DNA of 64,000 nucleotides from Dokdonia sp. (GTDB taxonomy: Bacteria > Bacteroidota > Bacteroidia > Flavobacteriales > Flavobacteriaceae): NCBI GenBank assembly GCA_020630915.1, contig JAHDIF010000003.1, positions 124,001 to 188,000 of the forward strand, in the 5' to 3' direction. The notes under the pieces are model-generated. The model was not told the DNA's origin, did no database searches, and saw only the letters and a list, made by a program, of their open reading frames with translations. Of this stretch, positions 26,960 through 33,422 are shown one piece after another. Every line of letters starts with the position of its first letter. Position 1 is the stretch's first letter. The position numbers and the translations under genes are program-made.

Positions 26960-27070
26960 GTCTTAAGGTATCGGCAAACACCCATCCACTGTATAAGAAC
27001 AGCCCACGCCGGAACGTGGGCGTCTTAACAACGGTACAGTGGTTTTCAAAATTTTGCCGATTTTTAAGAC
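26960..27070. repeat. Nested four-stem inverted repeat
   Basis: Four pairs of complementary arms lie one inside another: GTCTTAA 26960-26966 with TTAAGAC 27064-27070; TCGGCAAA 26971-26978 with TTTGCCGA 27053-27060; CCACTGTA 26986-26993 with TACAGTGG 27035-27042; and GCCCACG 27002-27008 with CGTGGGC 27015-27021 around a 6-nt loop. Folded, this is a 111-nt imperfect hairpin. It lies downstream of the RHH/ParA genes. Possible roles are single-strand origin, partition site, element end or terminator. Confidence 0.75.
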
Positions 27071-27166
27071 CTGATCCGAAGCTAAACGCTTTATATTTAT
27101 ATAATGTTAGTTTTCTATGTTTCTATAATTCTAGATTTTTATACAAGTTGTTTTGGTTAAAGCAAG

Positions 27167-27403
27167 TTATGAAATGTCGTTGATATAATTCTCTATCGAT
27201 TGATTGAGAATTGATTTTATACTAACTTCCTGTTCTAAGGCTACAAGTTTTACTTTTTTGTAAAGACTTTTAGGGAGATAAAATGCAATTTGCAACTCAT
27301 TAGCCGTATTACAACTATTTTTTAAAGGTCTTACACTTTGTAAAGGTGTGGAAGTAGATTGTTTAGCTTGTTCTATTAATTCGCTTATATCTTTTTCTTC
27401 CAT
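27167..27403 (-). CDS. Small RHH-like partner of ParA
   Basis: This 78-residue protein has a flexible polar N-terminal half followed by ELQIAFYLPKSLYKKVKLVA and SIKSILNQSIENYIND. This is a strand-helix-helix pattern typical of ribbon-helix-helix DNA-binding proteins such as plasmid partition partners. It starts 1 bp after the stop of the ParA gene, so the two are surely co-expressed. Function as centromere-binding partition protein or element regulator is inferred from the pairing. Confidence 0.6.
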   Translation of the reverse strand: MEEKDISELIEQAKQSTSTPLQSVRPLKNSCNTANELQIAFYLPKSLYKKVKLVALEQEVSIKSILNQSIENYINDIS

Positions 27404-27404
27404 T

Positions 27405-28001
27405 TTAAATAAGTTTGATTAGTATTTCCTTGGTTAATGCATCAATCTGGTATTGTGCCTTTTTGGTAATAAGCCCCTTATTAGATATGGACCTTGTAAA
27501 ATCCACTAGATCACTAATCCTTGTTTTAGCGATATCCAGATTATGTTTTTTTAGCTCTCTAAATACAGTATTTGTTAAAGTGGTATTAGCTTTAATCATA
27601 TTTAAGGTAATTAATATTTTATTGCGCTCTGTTGTACTACTTATAAGGATGTCTAATGTTCTAGAAATAGCGATTATATCTAAAAGGCTTGCTTTAGTAG
27701 GAACAATAATTACATCACTTATTTTGACTAGCTCAACAGTGTTTTCAAGTAAATATGGCGGACTATCTAGAAGTATAAAATTAGCGTTTATATCCTTCAA
27801 ATCAGATATCATAGTGGTAGCGGGATAGATCTGTATATTTTCAAATTGCCCTTGAAGACTGATAAGACTGCCTTGATGATCTAAATCTACAATTGCCACT
27901 AGGGCATTTTTGGCTAAATTTAAGGCGAGATTTGCTACTAAGGTACTTTTGCCTACTCCACCTTTCTGGTGAGTTATTAGAATGATTTTCGGTCTATTCA
28001 T
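27405..28001 (-). CDS. ParA-family ATPase
   Basis: The start is taken at the ATG at 28001, overlapping the stop of the upstream gene as ATGA; the longer frame from 28019 begins with TTG. The 198-residue protein has the deviant Walker A motif HQKGGVGKSTL, the Walker A' VDLDHQGS and the Walker B-like FILLDSPP, which define ParA/MinD-type ATPases. ParA proteins segregate plasmids or stabilise integrated elements, here with the small RHH-like protein encoded just downstream. In Bacteroidota mobilizable elements a ParA gene commonly accompanies the mobilization genes. Confidence 0.9.
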   Translation of the reverse strand: MNRPKIILITHQKGGVGKSTLVANLALNLAKNALVAIVDLDHQGSLISLQGQFENIQIYPATTMISDLKDINANFILLDSPPYLLENTVELVKISDVIIVPTKASLLDIIAISRTLDILISSTTERNKILITLNMIKANTTLTNTVFRELKKHNLDIAKTRISDLVDFTRSISNKGLITKKAQYQIDALTKEILIKLI

Positions 28002-28480
28002 TTTTTGAGTTTTTGCCAAAAGGTTTTGTTTTTAAATTCATTTAGCCTCTGATCTAAATATCGCTGACCATTTCTGTTATTTTCTTGATATACAGTTTCC
28101 CAGGCATTTTTATAGGTGTCAAAATATCTATACTGAGCCCATCTTGCACTTATAAATATTGTTAGGGATAAGAAAAAAAGAAGCAAAAGTGATTTAGCAA
28201 TTTCTAAAAAACTACCTTTTTCTAATTTTATGATTATAGATTTTGGGATACGCTTTGGAATATTTTCTGTTGTTTGCTTAAAATCTAGCACAACTCCTTC
28301 TAAACGATCTGCATTAATAAGCAAAGTATTGTGTAATCTAATTAGTTGTTGTTCAGTTATCGATATCTGAGCTATAAATTTGTTTTGGCTGTTTTTTATT
28401 TGTTCTAATTGGTTCATCGACCCTTCAAGTTGTTCCACTTTTTGGATTAGTTGAAGTAAATATGATTCATGGCTGTTCAT
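27998..28480 (-). CDS. Membrane-anchored coiled-coil protein of the mobilization operon
   Basis: This 160-residue protein has an N-terminal coiled coil (LLQLIQKVEQLEGSMNQLEQ ...). A single membrane helix is near residues 104-124 (AKSLLLLFFLSLTIFISA), followed by a basic/aromatic C-terminal tail. It overlaps the relaxase gene by 4 bp (ATGA) and the ParA gene by 4 bp. Proteins of this shape downstream of the relaxase in Bacteroidota mobilizable elements are taken as accessory mobilization proteins that may link the relaxosome to the membrane; this role is inference. Confidence 0.6.
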   Translation of the reverse strand: MNSHESYLLQLIQKVEQLEGSMNQLEQIKNSQNKFIAQISITEQQLIRLHNTLLINADRLEGVVLDFKQTTENIPKRIPKSIIIKLEKGSFLEIAKSLLLLFFLSLTIFISARWAQYRYFDTYKNAWETVYQENNRNGQRYLDQRLNEFKNKTFWQKLKK

Positions 28481-29343
28481 CGTCTTCTTCTCTTTTTTCG
28501 TTTTTTCCTATTCCAAATCTCATTTTCATCAGACCCTGCATTAAGCCCTGTTACATTAGTACTTGGTAATATCAAATCTAATAAGGCAGGGCCAAAGTTC
28601 ACTTTAGTTTCATTTTCATCATTGCGGTATGACTTTACATAGACCTTTGAATAATTTGAAAGAGGCTCAAAGTTTTTCTTCAGATTACCTAGGCTATATT
28701 CTCTACCCACATCACTTCCCTTAATTGGGTGATTATTTTCAAGTTTTATAAAGGTTATTCCGCGTCCTACTTTACATTTATATCCTAACAAACGCATAAT
28801 CTCAATGAATTGCGCCAAATTATATGCTTCACTTATAGAGTGATCAATAGCCACCTTCAATTCATTGATAGCTTGATTAGAAAATAAAGTCCTCTCACTT
28901 GAAACTTGTTTTAAACCATATTTGATCTCTAGCTTTCGCGAAAGCGCCATTGCCCTTTTTGCAAAATGAGCCATAGCAATGGTAACCCCATCAAGTTTAA
29001 TTGCAGATAATGCGCAATGAAAGTGCTGGTGATTTATAGTGTCTGGATGCGATACCGCAAACCACAAATCACTACCTCCATTAAATTCTGCCATAATATC
29101 CTCTAAGAGATTAAGGCGTATTGATTTTGTAATTCTATCTTCTGAAGGAAAAGAGACAATAATATTATAGGCAATATTTTTTGCCTTGGAATTTGTGAGT
29201 TCCCTTGTATTAAATTCCTTTTTAATAGTGTCGATGTCTTGAAACGGAAGCACCCCTTTTGCATCTAAAACTTCGTGCTCTTGATTCACCAAATAATCCA
29301 AGAGATTTCCAGAAGATGCGGTGCGCACTATTTTAATGATCAT
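28477..29343 (-). CDS. Relaxase/mobilization nuclease (MobB/MobP-type)
   Basis: This 288-residue protein begins MIIKIVRTASSGNLLDYLVN. It carries the relaxase metal-binding motif NHQHFHCALSAIKLDG (HxxFH-type histidine cluster) preceded by LWFAVSHPDT, as in the Relaxase/MobB families, and ends in a basic tail (RKKRKKRRRR). Tyr17 in the LLDYLVN segment is a candidate nicking tyrosine. It overlaps the preceding RHH gene by 11 bp and the following coiled-coil gene by 4 bp. It would nick the element's oriT for conjugal transfer. No mating-pair formation genes are present, so transfer depends on another element. A GCTTTCGCGAAAGC palindrome lies inside the gene. Confidence 0.85.
   Translation of the reverse strand: MIIKIVRTASSGNLLDYLVNQEHEVLDAKGVLPFQDIDTIKKEFNTRELTNSKAKNIAYNIIVSFPSEDRITKSIRLNLLEDIMAEFNGGSDLWFAVSHPDTINHQHFHCALSAIKLDGVTIAMAHFAKRAMALSRKLEIKYGLKQVSSERTLFSNQAINELKVAIDHSISEAYNLAQFIEIMRLLGYKCKVGRGITFIKLENNHPIKGSDVGREYSLGNLKKNFEPLSNYSKVYVKSYRNDENETKVNFGPALLDLILPSTNVTGLNAGSDENEIWNRKKRKKRRRR
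28932..28945. repeat. GCTTTCGCGAAAGC palindrome (within relaxase gene)
   Basis: A perfect copy inside the relaxase, read in a different codon phase from the other coding copies (Ala-Leu-Ser-Arg-Lys-Leu instead of Ala-Phe-Ala-Lys-Ala). Confidence 0.9.
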
Positions 29344-29653
29344 ACTTCTTATTAATTTTAGTTAGCAAAGAAGCTATATCTCTTATCTGAACCTCGAGAC
29401 TAAATGTTTCTGATAGTTGAAATACTCTTTTCAATTTTACAAGCTGCCATAAATTTCTTCCTAATTGTGCAACCTCCATTTTAAGCTTTTCAGTCTCAAC
29501 ATCGGGTAGCTCACGAACAGCTATTTCTTGATTAAGACCTGATGCTATTAAATAGTTTGAAAGGCTAGTGTTGTAATTTTTAGCCTTTTTCTGCAGAGCT
29601 AATTTCTCCATAGTTGTAAGTCGTATTGACACTCTTTCTGTTTTGTTTTTCAT
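29333..29653 (-). CDS. Relaxosome RHH accessory protein (MobA/MobC-like)
   Basis: This 106-residue protein opens with KTERVSIRLTTMEKLALQKK, an RHH strand and helix, followed by NYNTSLSNYLIASGLNQ. It ends in a helical segment with LGRNLWQLVKLKRVFQ. This matches plasmid mobilization relaxosome proteins (MobC-like; the Bacteroidota MobA/MbpA type), which bind oriT and help the relaxase nick. It overlaps the relaxase by 11 bp. The candidate oriT lies directly upstream. Confidence 0.8.
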   Translation of the reverse strand: MKNKTERVSIRLTTMEKLALQKKAKNYNTSLSNYLIASGLNQEIAVRELPDVETEKLKMEVAQLGRNLWQLVKLKRVFQLSETFSLEVQIRDIASLLTKINKKYDH

Positions 29654-29689
29654 TGCTATGTATGAGCTTTAGCGAATACTTTTACTTTG

Positions 29690-29776
29690 ATGTACGCACA
29701 CTCCTTAAGCGTTTGTGCACACAAAGTCCAACTTGCTAACTCTTACCCCTTTGTTTTAGATTGGACAGAGGGGAAG
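29690..29776. other. Candidate origin of transfer (oriT)
   Basis: This intergenic stretch just upstream of the relaxosome gene is dense in short inverted repeats: GCACA 29696-29700 with TGTGC 29714-29718; GTCCAA 29726-29731 with TTGGAC 29761-29766; and CTTaCCCCT 29742-29750 with AGGGGAAG 29769-29776. oriT sites of mobilizable elements usually sit in this position and have this texture. No nick-site consensus is recognised. Confidence 0.4.
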
Positions 29777-29793
29777 AAGAATCAAGAGTGTAT

Positions 29794-30417
29794 TTATTTT
29801 CTTCTTGTGGGGCCACTTAGCTGTAGGATATTGAACATTTCAAAGATTCGATCATAAGATCGAAGTCCATATCGCTCCTTAATATCCTCTAAAGACAAAT
29901 TGGTTGTCACAAAAGTTTTTAAGCCCTTCTTTTTAAACGTATTGTATCTCAGTTGAATCATTTGGTCAATTATTTCAACCTCATTGCCAAAATGTTTCAA
30001 CTTTTTTTCAGCGCCTAGATCGTCTATCAAAATTGTTCCTTTGGAATAGTATTCGTAAAAGTCTAAATCGTTAGCAGCGATTTGTGGATTACTTATGTAC
30101 CGACGATATTTTTCAGGTAACATAATGGCCTCAACAAAATGAATCTTCCAGTGTTTCGCATTATTATTATTATAAATTCTATCTAAAATTTCAAACAAAA
30201 AACTTTTTCCGGATCCATTACTGCCTTGAATTAATATCCCCTTTTTTATATTACCCTTTAACTTTTGTAAGGCCTTCAAATCTTGAGCCATATAAGCACA
30301 AAAAAAATTCAATACTTTTATATTGTTAGAATCTATAACAAAGCGAAAATCTTTATCCCCCTTTGTTATTTGAGTGGCCTTATCAATAAAATATTTCTCA
30401 AACTCTTGACTGGTCAT
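29794..30417 (-). CDS. DnaC/IstB-like ATPase (helicase loader)
   Basis: This 207-residue AAA+ protein has Walker A QGSNGSGKSFL, Walker B TILIDDLGAE and the DnaC-family sensor/arginine region (FVTTNLSLEDIKERYG and LRSYDRIFEMF). It overlaps the preceding HTH protein by 4 bp (ATGA). It probably loads the host replicative helicase during replication of the excised element, in partnership with the upstream HTH protein. An IstB-type transposition helper is less likely because no transposase is present. Confidence 0.8.
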   Translation of the reverse strand: MTSQEFEKYFIDKATQITKGDKDFRFVIDSNNIKVLNFFCAYMAQDLKALQKLKGNIKKGILIQGSNGSGKSFLFEILDRIYNNNNAKHWKIHFVEAIMLPEKYRRYISNPQIAANDLDFYEYYSKGTILIDDLGAEKKLKHFGNEVEIIDQMIQLRYNTFKKKGLKTFVTTNLSLEDIKERYGLRSYDRIFEMFNILQLSGPTRRK

Positions 30418-30917
30418 TTTTGTCTTGGATTGGGGTTGAAATTTTCGTTTTCAGAAAAATATTCAATGTCTTTGTTTTTAAATGTGAGTTTTTCTAAACT
30501 GTTAGTATTACTAGGTTGACTGTTTTTTCTGTCGCTGTTTTTTTCAGTCGCTGAATTTTTCGGCGACGGTTTTTTCCCGTCACCTAAAAATTCGACGTCG
30601 GTATCTTTCTCCTCAAGATTTTTTAGAGGTGAGAAATATAAGTGGTATACTCTTGAGTTAAATTTCCCTTTGATATTGGTCTGGTCCTCGACATATAGCC
30701 ATTTATATATTTCAAGGTGTTTTCTATATTTTACAAAAGTGTCCTTATGCATTGATAGCACTTTGCAAAGTTGTGGAGTATAAAATTTCCAGTTAGGTGG
30801 TTTACTGTAAAGAAAAATAAATAGAAATCTAGATTGTATAGGTATTCTTGTATCATTTATCAATTCATTAGGAACCATAGTGAAATTACTTTTGCCGTGG
30901 TGGTGAATAGAATTCAT
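30414..30917 (-). CDS. Replication-type helix-turn-helix protein (DnaD/Rep-like)
   Basis: The start is taken at the ATG at 30917, overlapping the upstream stop as ATGA; the longer frame starts with TTG. The N-terminal half (MVPNELINDTRIPIQSRFLF, then LSMHKDTFVKYRKHLEIYKW) is a winged-helix domain of the kind found in phage and plasmid replication proteins. It is followed by a low-complexity Ser/Asn/Lys-rich linker. Paired with the DnaC-like ATPase directly downstream it forms a replication initiator/loader cassette. The name is inferred from domain layout and neighbour. Confidence 0.65.
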   Translation of the reverse strand: MNSIHHHGKSNFTMVPNELINDTRIPIQSRFLFIFLYSKPPNWKFYTPQLCKVLSMHKDTFVKYRKHLEIYKWLYVEDQTNIKGKFNSRVYHLYFSPLKNLEEKDTDVEFLGDGKKPSPKNSATEKNSDRKNSQPSNTNSLEKLTFKNKDIEYFSENENFNPNPRQK

Positions 30918-31204
30918 CAATTTGACTTTTTCGATAGACTATAATTCAATGCTTCTTGTTCAATTTCATCTTGAGATTTACTGCCGTTTTTAAGAAGCCA
31001 GGTGTCTAATTTCTCTTTGTCAAAAAAGATCATCTTGCCGTTAGGCTTGCTAAATGATATCTTATTTTGAGATGTTAGTTTATATAAGTAACTCCTTGAA
31101 ATGCCTGTGTAGTCGCAAGCTTCTTCAAAAGTGAGTACCTTTTTATTAGAGACTAATAGTCTCTCAATGCGATCTAATCGCTGTTCTAGTTTTATGTTGT
31201 CCAT
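30917..31204 (-). CDS. Excisionase-like helix-turn-helix protein
   Basis: This 95-residue protein has LTFEEACDYTGISRSYLYKL followed by ISFSKPNGKMIFFDKEKLDT, the MerR-like/HTH_17 winged-helix pattern of excisionases and element regulators. It overlaps the next gene by ATGA. In Bacteroidota integrative elements this protein type is found between the integrase and the mobilization genes and controls excision or operon expression. Confidence 0.75.
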   Translation of the reverse strand: MDNIKLEQRLDRIERLLVSNKKVLTFEEACDYTGISRSYLYKLTSQNKISFSKPNGKMIFFDKEKLDTWLLKNGSKSQDEIEQEALNYSLSKKSN

Positions 31205-31355
31205 TATCTAAATGGTTAAAGATTAATAATGAACAATTGCGCAATTGTTACCGATAGTTGCCTTTATTGGCTTTCGGTGGAATAAAAGTATAAGCAGGAA
31301 AGATGTTATTTGAAAAGATTACCAAAAATAACCTTCTCTTACTTTATCTAACTCT

Positions 31356-32102
31356 TTAATTGGGATGGCGATTAAGAAGTTTTGGTATGTTTATATCTTT
31401 ATTATGATAGAGTTTTAAAGTGCTTTTATGTCCTTTAAGATCATCACCTACAAGAAAAGACCTATTTTTCTTTTGAATAATTAATTCTCTATCATATATC
31501 TTTTTAATGTAACTTTCGTCAAAAAAGTCAACTTTCATTAATTGAAAAAGAATACGACCTACATCCGTCTTTTTACTCGCATTTGTATAAATTTTTTCAG
31601 GAATATGATTTAACTCTTGTCGAAGTAATCTTAATAGGTACTTTTCTGTATTTTCTTTATGTTCTGTATAAAACCACTTTTTTAAAAAATTGAGAGTTAT
31701 AACCTCTTCATCTGTTATCGCAGCTTCTGTCTGTTCTATATTTCCAATAACTTTTTTTTCTTTGCCTCGTAAAGACACCGGAAAACTTCTACTTGACTTT
31801 ACTACAAAATATATAAACGTTGACGACGTAATAACTGTAAATGAAAAAATAAAAAAAAGAATTTGATCAAATGTATATCCAAAAGAATGATCAATCTTTA
31901 TTGTTTTCCAGAAAGCAAAGAAGTTAGCAACCAAAAGAAACAGGAGGAATCTAAACTTTGTGTTCTCAATCTTAGGATTCCAAAATAATTTTTCTTGTAG
32001 TATCAATCTAATGAGATATTTCCCATAATGCCAAAGAATTATAAGGCAACTAAATGAAAATGTCAGAATTGATATAATTTGAATTACCTTAACAGATGTC
32101 AT
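31356..32102 (-). CDS. Membrane protein of unknown function in the mobilizable element
   Basis: This 248-residue protein has about three N-terminal membrane helices (IISILTFSFSCLIILW, FRFLLFLLVANFFAFW, ILFFIFSFTVITSSTFIYFV) and a charged cytosolic domain of about 130 residues. It overlaps the integrase gene by 4 bp (ATGA), so it is co-translated with it. I do not recognise the family. As the only cargo-like gene between integrase and replication genes, it could be an exclusion, sensing or defence protein; the sequence does not decide. Confidence 0.55.
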   Translation of the reverse strand: MTSVKVIQIISILTFSFSCLIILWHYGKYLIRLILQEKLFWNPKIENTKFRFLLFLLVANFFAFWKTIKIDHSFGYTFDQILFFIFSFTVITSSTFIYFVVKSSRSFPVSLRGKEKKVIGNIEQTEAAITDEEVITLNFLKKWFYTEHKENTEKYLLRLLRQELNHIPEKIYTNASKKTDVGRILFQLMKVDFFDESYIKKIYDRELIIQKKNRSFLVGDDLKGHKSTLKLYHNKDINIPKLLNRHPN

Positions 32103-33232
32103 AACTCAATATCTAATTCTGGAATAATCTCTGCAGCTTCCTTCATTTTTGCATCAATGATTTTAGCATATATTTCTGTAGTGCGAAGCTCTTTATGGCC
32201 AAGCCTTTTAGAAACGGTATATATGTCTGCACCATTTTCTAAAAGGAGAACTGCGTTTGTATGCCTGGCACTATGAAATGTGATATGTTTGGTAATTCCA
32301 GCTCTCATGCACCAGCGGAGGATCTCTGCATTAAAATGCGCTCCATATTTTAAACCTACAAATACACGATTTACTTCTTGTTGACGTCTGCCTAGTATAT
32401 CTCGAGCTTGTTGAGAGATATAGAGGTATTCGAGACCATCAGTTTTCTTCTGTCTAAAGATTATCCTAGAGCCGTGATCTTCGTCTCTTACTTCAGACCA
32501 GGTTAATTTGTTAATATCACTCCAACGCAAGCCAGTTAGGCAACTAAATAGGAAAGCATTTTTGAGAATAGGATATTTACAAGAAGCTTTGGCCATTGCT
32601 TGAAGCTCTGACATTGTTAGGTATTCTCTTTTGGATTCGCCTTGATCAAAACCTTTTACCGCTTTAATTACGTTTGTATCTAGGTAACCTTCTTCAAAAG
32701 CTTGACGTAACGATGCTCTAAACTTATTGAAGTAGGTATATTTTGAATTTTGAGATAGGGGAGTGCCACTTTTTGTTTTAGACTCTTTATCAAGGTGTTT
32801 CTTGAATCTTTTAACAAAGTCTTCGTCTACATTCTCAAATGTTATACTTTGGGGGCAGAACGCTTCAATATGCTTGTATGCAGCATCCCAATTGTCATAG
32901 TTACCTTTGCTTTCGTAACGTTCTTCTTTTAGCTTTGTGTAATACTGCAGAAAATTGGTCTTAGATTTTCTACCGTTTTTAATATTGTATTTTCCTTGTA
33001 TATGATCTGCCTTGCGAAGTGCGAGTATCTGTTCCGCAAGTTCTAAAGTTTCTTTATTAGTCTTTTTCTCTTTGGGAGTTTTAGGATTCTCAAGGATATA
33101 AAGCTTCAGGTATTCAAAAGTTCTATTGTGCTTCTTTACACCATTATTATTTATGTACGATCCATTATAGGACTCAAGGTATAGGCTTTGTTTCCCGTTT
33201 TTAAGTTTCTTTTTCTTTAGGCTAATTTTCAT
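32099..33232 (-). CDS. Tyrosine recombinase/integrase
   Basis: This 377-residue integrase has an N-terminal arm-binding domain (MKISLKKKKLKNGKQSLYLE), a SAM-like core-binding domain and a C-terminal catalytic domain. The active-site residues are readable: the first Arg in TGLRWSDINKLTW, His-x-x-Arg in FHSARHTNAVLL, His in VSKRLGHKELRTT and the nucleophile Tyr in EIYAKI. This is the usual integrase of Bacteroidota conjugative or mobilizable elements. It is transcribed away from mnmE and starts 172 bp from its end, so an attachment site at the mnmE 3' end is likely. Confidence 0.92.
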   Translation of the reverse strand: MKISLKKKKLKNGKQSLYLESYNGSYINNNGVKKHNRTFEYLKLYILENPKTPKEKKTNKETLELAEQILALRKADHIQGKYNIKNGRKSKTNFLQYYTKLKEERYESKGNYDNWDAAYKHIEAFCPQSITFENVDEDFVKRFKKHLDKESKTKSGTPLSQNSKYTYFNKFRASLRQAFEEGYLDTNVIKAVKGFDQGESKREYLTMSELQAMAKASCKYPILKNAFLFSCLTGLRWSDINKLTWSEVRDEDHGSRIIFRQKKTDGLEYLYISQQARDILGRRQQEVNRVFVGLKYGAHFNAEILRWCMRAGITKHITFHSARHTNAVLLLENGADIYTVSKRLGHKELRTTEIYAKIIDAKMKEAAEIIPELDIEL

Positions 33233-33235
33233 AAC

Positions 33236-33290
33236 AGGTGTACTTTTAGTACATCTTTTAGTGTATAAATAAGCAAAGGTGTACTTTAGA
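33236..33290. repeat. Direct repeats upstream of integrase, candidate arm-type sites
   Basis: AGGTGTACTTTTAG (33236-33249) and AGGTGTACTTTAGA (33277-33290) are 41 bp apart, immediately upstream of the integrase start. Further on, AATCAAAAGAAA and TTTCTTTTGATT form an inverted pair across about 33317-33400. Such repeats beside an integrase usually bind its N-terminal arm domain. Confidence 0.45.
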
Positions 33291-33404
33291 GGTAATAAAT
33301 ATACTAAAATAAGTAAATCAAAAGAAAATGAGAATCAATATAAAATTTATAAAGTATTGATATTATTGACTTTGTTTTCTTTTAGTTTCTTTTGATTGAT
33401 ATAA

Positions 33405-33422
33405 TTACTTCCCAATACAAAA
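33405..33422. other. Candidate attachment site at the mnmE 3' end
   Basis: The last six mnmE codons on the minus strand read TTT TGT ATT GGG AAG TAA (Phe-Cys-Ile-Gly-Lys-stop). This corresponds codon for codon to the 18-bp attB that SGI1-type islands use at the end of trmE (mnmE). The element and its integrase lie directly downstream. No second copy was found at the other side in this window. Confidence 0.4.

Noticed and set aside
27415-27828. 137-codon plus-strand frame antisense to parA
   Set aside because: The minus strand carries all ParA motifs; the antisense frame is a codon-bias shadow.
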